Made by a program: the position numbers and the translations under genes | Shown: piece after piece, positions 59,434-64,000 of the stretch | Numbering within the stretch: the stretch's first letter is position 1 | Layout: each line of letters opens with the position of its first letter | Assembly: GCA_028023455.1 (NCBI GenBank) | Contig: JAQFVV010012420.1 | Location: 7,583,194-7,647,193, forward strand | DNA length: 64,000 nt | Reading direction: 5' to 3' | Source of the DNA: Epiperipatus broadwayi | Taxonomy: Eukaryota > Onychophora > Udeonychophora > Euonychophora > Peripatidae | The notes under the pieces: model-generated | Databases searched by the model: none | What the model saw: only the letters and a program-made list of their open reading frames with translations | What the model was told of the DNA's origin: nothing

Positions 59434-60727
59434 TGTAATGATAACTACCCTTTTACACAATTGATAATAATAAAATTAACAATAAAATAAAAACACAATA
59501 TTCAAAAATTAATTTTTGTCTAGGGAAACAGAGATAACTAACAGGCAACTATATACAAGGTGGAATGACTAAACAATTTTACTTTTAATTATCTAATTTA
59601 TATAACCACATATAATGATCAAATTGAACACACATAAAAAACAAGTCTCGATGCAGATTCAATTATATTTTCTGATTGCTACCCCTCTCCAGCTTAATAC
59701 TATTATTAAATGCAAAATAAATAACTGACTTGGACTTCAGATGAGAAATAAATGAACAGCAAAATTATTAACAATACGTTTAATTAACAAATATAATAAT
59801 AACAACAACAATAATAATGATGAATGATGATGATGATGATAATAATAATAATTCACATATTTACATTTAAAATTCTATGAAAAGTATCCATGAGAGGAAA
59901 AGTCTTTGTGGCTTTATAATAATTCATCGAGAAAAGTTAAATAGAAATTTCAATTAATTACCATGTTATCTTTATGAGCTCATGTATATTTTTGTCTTCA
60001 TGAATGTAGATATATGTCCATTAAAATCATTAATTTTAAACATCTTCTAGCAACATTAACATTTCAACTTTCTTTTGATTTATTCCATGATAGTTTTCCT
60101 GAGAGGGTTTCAATTGTAATTTTCCTATGAGAATTTCTCAGATATTAAGAGCATCGAAATAAATAGATTTACAAATTAATTCATAGAAAAATATTTCTAT
60201 GTGATAATCAATTTAAATTTCATGTTTTCTTCTTATAGCATGTCAATCTCACATATTTAGCTTCAGCATTAGATAGTAATGAACATATTGGCAGGATCAA
60301 AGATAATTTGAAGGCATTTTTTTTGTTTACACCTCCATAGTAAGCTAAATAATTGGAAAAGTCAGGGAAGGCATTCTGGAGTGTTTTTTATCCCAATGAT
60401 TGCATAGGTTTTACTAAAATAATCATTGCCATTTTTAATGATTTCTACTCAGTAAGTAACACAATGAAGAAGTAACAAATTTACATCTTTTTCTTGGAAA
60501 CACAGGCGATTAAAGAAACTTCTGTTGGCTGCATAGCAATGTTCTTCATATTGAAATAATTGTTAAAAGTAAAAAATTATAATACATTTTATTTTTAACA
60601 ATCATTATTATCATTTTCAAAACACCTTATAATTTATTTACACATGACTTTTAATATTTTGCAATATATAATAAAAAAAAATATTTACATAAAAGTAATG
60701 CCTGCAAACTCAGGCATAATGGTTGCA
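59434..60727 (-). repeat. LTR (5' copy) of retroelement III, 1,294 bp
   Basis: It starts 'tgtaatgataacta' and ends 'ataatggttgca'. It is collinear with the LTR at 53,420-56,321 but has none of its insertions. A (GAT)n/(AAT)n expansion at about 59,785-59,855 is longer than in the partner. TG and CA ends and minus orientation agree with the gag remnants. Confidence 0.82.
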
Positions 60728-60754
60728 ATATAAATTTATATATTTTCATTGATT

Positions 60755-61620
60755 TATAAATAATGGTAATTAAGGATTTATATTCATGGAAACAACCAAA
60801 AGTAATTTTAGCTTAGATATTGCTAACAAACCATCAATTACTAATTTATTCTAGTAATTCATAATAATTCTATTGCCCAGAGTTTATTTATAAGTAAAAG
60901 GATGTCCTCTTCTCTTTTATTTATTATATAAGTTATTATAAAAATTTAAATTATAACAACTATTTTATAGGCATTAGGATTTAGAAGAGTACATCTTCTC
61001 TTGACATCCCATAGATAATAATTAATCTTCTCCAGAGAGTTATATTTGCTAAATTATTTTTGATTGACTTATTATGCTATAAATAATGATAATTAAGAAA
61101 TTATATTCATGTTGAGTAACCAGAAACAATTTAACCGTATATACTGTTGGAAAGCTTCACTTATTAATTGACACTCATATATTAGTTTTTTTTGTTCTGA
61201 GTTTATTTAAAAACAAAAGATCCTTTTTGACTTCTGAACAAAGCCTTTATAAGAATTAAACCAAGACCTTTATGTTTTAAAGACAAAGATTTAGAAGTCT
61301 CATTTTCTTCCTTGACATTCTGTAAATAATAATCCATCTTTCCTAGAGAACATATGTTAAATTATATATTTCCATAAATGTGTTATGATGTAAGTAATGA
61401 TAATTAAGAGTTTGCATCCATGTAAATAACCAGTATTTTTAGGAAATAGTCAATTACAATTTACAGAATTAATTCTAAACAAGTACTTCTAGTAATGCAT
61501 ACTAGCTCTTTTGTCCCGAGTTTATTTATAAATAAAATGAGAACGTCTTTCATTTTTAATTTAAAAGACATATCTGACCTTGACATCTTGTTTAATCTCA
61601 GGACTGTCAATTAGTAATAG
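60755..61620. repeat. Degenerate tandem triplication, unit about 310-340 bp
   Basis: Three successive blocks starting near 60,755, 61,078 and 61,388 share 'taa(g)taatg(g/a)taattaag', 'aaccag' or 'aacca', 'gagtttattta(t/a)aa' and 'cttgacat'. They are strongly diverged. No protein is encoded. It may be an old satellite-like array. Confidence 0.65.
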
Positions 61621-61699
61621 CTATAAATATCTAAGTTATATCTAGTGTTTTATATGGATAGAATCCATTAATTCCCATTCATTACATCAAAAGAAATTT

Positions 61700-61992
61700 A
61701 TTAAATTTAAGCGTAAACAGATAATATTATAATAATGTGAAAGCTAAACACCTTCAAACAGATACACTTTAAAAATGCTTACGTGACAGCCAATCAAATG
61801 GAATAATGGCATCACATGGGACTCTAAATTCTAAAACACGAGCCAGAACTATTAGAAAAAGATAGGACTCATCTTAATCTATGCCATTACTCCATCTGAT
61901 TGGCTGTCACGTAAGCATTTTTAAAGCGTATCTGTTTGAAGGTGTTTAGCTTTCACGTTATTATAATATTATCTGTTTATGCTTAAATTTAA
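61700..61992. mobile_element. 293-bp MITE with about 110-bp inverted arms
   Basis: The left arm (61,700-61,812) includes 'aacagataatattataataa' and 'tgcttacgtgacagccaatc'. The right arm (61,881-61,992) is its reverse complement with few changes. The loop of about 68 bp contains 'gagccagaactattagaaa'. There is no coding frame. Confidence 0.85.
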
Positions 61993-62169
61993 TATATTTA
62001 CATTTATTAATATTATTTCATTAGATTTAAAATATTGCTTCGTTGTAAATCGGATGGTTTCGCGTTGTTAATTTATATATATAATATTTAGCAGATTAAA
62101 TGTGAAGGTATTTAAGCTTCACACTCTTAGTTCAAAATGCTTTAGTCTGTCTTATTTAAATATAATTGA

Positions 62170-62328
62170 GGCATAGATTAAGATGGGTCCCATCTTTTTC
62201 TAATAGTTCTGGCTTGTGTTTTAGAATTTAGAGTCTCATGTGATGCCATTATTCCATTTGATTGGCTGTCACGTAAACATTTTTAAAGCGTATCTGTTTG
62301 AAGGTGTTTAGCTTTCACGTTATTATCA
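62170..62328. repeat. Partial inverted copy of the 61.7-kb MITE
   Basis: This block is the reverse complement of about 61,728-61,886, including the loop ('tttctaatagttctggct') and one arm ('gattggctgtcacgtaaaca'). The other arm is missing. It may be a second truncated insertion or a local inverted duplication. Confidence 0.8.
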
Positions 62329-62711
62329 TAAGAAATTCATGAAAATATCTAATTTAATGTATAATATTCTCTAGGGAAGATGAAATATTATTTACAATAT
62401 AATAAAAAAATTTCTGAAGGCTCTTTTCTATGAAAATGAGTTAAAATTCTTATAACAATATGAAATAGAAGTGAAAAAGAATCTTTTAATTTTTAATGTG
62501 TTCAGAACAACAGAATTGCTATTGGCTACTAGATAAACTTGTTTTATTAATTAATAAATTTTTAAAAATATTTAAGATAGAGTTAGCTTTAATTATTTAC
62601 ATATATACACCCAGGTCTTGTTTTATGCGGATTTATTTAATGCGCTTTTGAAGTTATGCGATTCATGTTCTTTCTTAATATCTTTGTATGCGGTTTTCTT
62701 TTATGCAATAA

Positions 62712-62837
62712 AAATTATTAGATCAGAAGTCGAGCTCTGATAATGAGCTATTACTTTAAATATTATAAACTTCATGCACTCATGTCATATTTAAAGTAAT
62801 AGCACCTTATCGGAGTTTGACTTCCATCTAATAATTT
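62712..62837. repeat. Hairpin, about 50-bp arms, inside the Tigger-like element
   Basis: 'aaattattagatcagaagtc' and 'gagctattactttaaatat' pair with 'atatttaaagtaatagcacc' and 'gacttccatctaataattt'. Confidence 0.8.
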
Positions 62838-63093
62838 CAATATTTTCAGCACTTTATAATAGTATTGTAATAGATTTTATGCAATAAAGAGGTTCATAAT
62901 TTCCCCATTTTATATACACACATTAAATTTTACAAGACTATAAAATTTGTTCAAACATTATAGATGGAAAATACTATGTACATTGTTGTTTTTGCATGTT
63001 AAATTACGTTCTATTTTTGCTTTTTATAAAAAGAGTATGTAATCAATTAATCATTTAGTGTCCGCAAGTTTGTTTTTAAAAGGTGAGTAACAG

Positions 63094-63296
63094 CGATGGG
63101 CCCAATTAAATTTGACAATTAAAATCTGATTTTTAATTGTAATTAACAATTTAAACATTACATAACATGATATGAAATTAAGGTGATGTGAAATGATGAA
63201 ATTTGATTTTTAAACGAAATTGAAAATTAAAGACAGAAATAAGAATTTAATTTTTAATTGTTAGTTTTAATTAAATTTTGCCCAACAGTAATGAGT
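63094..63296. mobile_element. Nested MITE, possibly hAT-like, about 190 bp
   Basis: The left end 'ggcccaattaaatttgacaa' and the complement of the right end 'ttgggcaaaatttaattaaa' are inverted. The flanks 'cagcgatg' and 'cagtaatg' agree at 6 of 8 positions, hinting at a hAT-sized 8-bp target duplication. The superfamily is uncertain. Confidence 0.5.
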
Positions 63297-63894
63297 CAGT
63301 GATTTTTTATCATTGTAAGTCTAAGTTCTTATTTTTATTTTAAACTTTTAGTTTACTCTAACTGAGAGAAAAAAAACACCCAAGAAAATGAATTTCTTTG
63401 GAAACAAAAATTTCACTTTTAGATCACTTAGCAAAATGGGAAAAATCAACAGCGATTGGAAAACATTTTAGTTGTATTTCCTCTCGACTTCATTTAAGGA
63501 GAAACTACAGTACCTCACATCACATCACATCATGACGAATCTGATGTCTCAAATAGTGATAATGATTAAAATACCATACATGTATGAAAAAATGTAAATT
63601 ATGCCTAAAAATATAGTTTTGAATAAAATTAAATACTGTAGTTAATAAAAAAAGTTTGTCTTGCATCAATTTTTTTCAAATTTGAATTTTTTTATTAGAC
63701 ATATTTTATTTTCTTATTTTTTTTATGCAAATTTTAAAGTAATTTTACATTGTGGTTTGCTTTTATGCAATTTTTGGAAAATTACAGTATGTATCCCCAT
63801 TTTTCAAGGTAAGTTAAGTCTATTTTTGTGCAATTTCTTTTGTGTGTGTTTTCTGAGGAATCTATCTACCGCATAAAATGAGACCCAGGTATAT

Positions 63895-64000
63895 AATCTT
63901 TTCATTACCATTATGTACATATATATATAAATAAAATATTCATTAATTAAAAATTATTGTAATAATAAAAATAATAAATATTGGTAATTAACTATTATAT
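63895..64000. other. AT-rich edge of window
   Basis: Nothing was identified. Confidence 0.5.

Larger units (their letters stand above)
62609..63890. mobile_element. Tigger/pogo-like DNA transposon relic, 1,282 bp
   Basis: The left end 'acccaggtcttgttttatgc' and the complement of the right end 'acctgggtctcattttatgc' match at 18 of 22 positions (to 'gg'). The flanks are TA-rich, fitting a TA target. Subterminal repeats of the 'atgcgg', 'atgcgc', 'atgcga' kind resemble the ends of Tigger elements as I know them. An acidic stretch 'DESDVSNSDND' near 63,531-63,563 (plus) could be the tail of a transposase, but no DDE motif is readable. Nested inside are a hairpin (62,712-62,837) and a MITE (63,096-63,290). 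Confidence 0.6.

Noticed and set aside
59434-60727. Segmental duplication of host DNA with 53.4-56.3 kb
   Set aside because: TG...CA ends, a possible primer-binding site and polypurine tract, and a gag-like interior between the copies fit LTRs better.

Overview
The window is animal, most likely invertebrate, nuclear DNA. It is very AT-rich, full of microsatellites, and has almost no coding sequence. The repeats are eukaryotic: Ty3-type LTR retroelements, Penelope-like elements (PLEs) with GIY-YIG domains, LINEs, a tRNA-Gly SINE, mariner, hAT and pogo/Tigger-like elements, and many hairpin MITEs. I cannot name the phylum from sequence alone. No CRISPR array, rRNA gene, functional tRNA gene or bacterial-type operon was seen.

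Layout. (1) 1.3-10.3 kb: a decayed Ty3/gypsy element on the minus strand (gag about 7.4 kb, integrase about 2.8 kb). It is flanked by direct repeats at 1.3-2.3 and 9.27-10.07 kb that are probably its LTRs. The left repeat carries a 150-bp SINE and the right one a 198-bp hairpin. (2) 10.3-17.3 kb: tRNA-like scraps, a mariner transposase relic (13.8-14.4 kb) and a LINE ORF2 relic (17.25-14.8 kb), both on the minus strand. (3) 18.2-24.4 kb: the only host-gene candidate, on the plus strand. It has a 563-bp acidic exon (18,242-18,804) and a possible short terminal exon with a poly(A) signal (24,201-24,406), separated by a repeat-rich intron. (4) 26.2-27.7 kb: three adjacent foldback elements, the largest about 1.06 kb. 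(5) 32.4-41 kb: a PLE relic, a LINE relic, a 335-bp MITE, an (AGT)n tract, and two PLE 3' halves joined head to head. (6) 41-47 kb: a decayed coiled-coil-coding tract, a 1.2-kb non-autonomous hAT with target duplications, and MITEs. (7) 48.6-51.9 kb: a second head-to-head pair of PLE halves from another family, then a probable 1.43-kb solo LTR. (8) 53.4-60.7 kb: a second LTR element with 1.29-kb LTRs, gag-like remnants and no recognisable pol. Its left LTR holds a 355-bp PLE-end element and a 1.28-kb palindrome, and the right LTR shows both sites empty. (9) 60.7-64 kb: a triplicated degenerate repeat, hairpin MITEs and a 1.28-kb Tigger-like transposon with a nested MITE.

No set of genes here works as a pathway. 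The interest lies in the insertion record. LTR pairs give built-in empty-site controls for later insertions. The PLEs repeatedly show inverted head-to-head structure. A small module made of terminal inverted repeats, a tRNA-like promoter and a possible hammerhead core is shared by PLE ends and one solo copy. All coordinates of degenerate features were read by eye and are approximate unless an exact junction is described.
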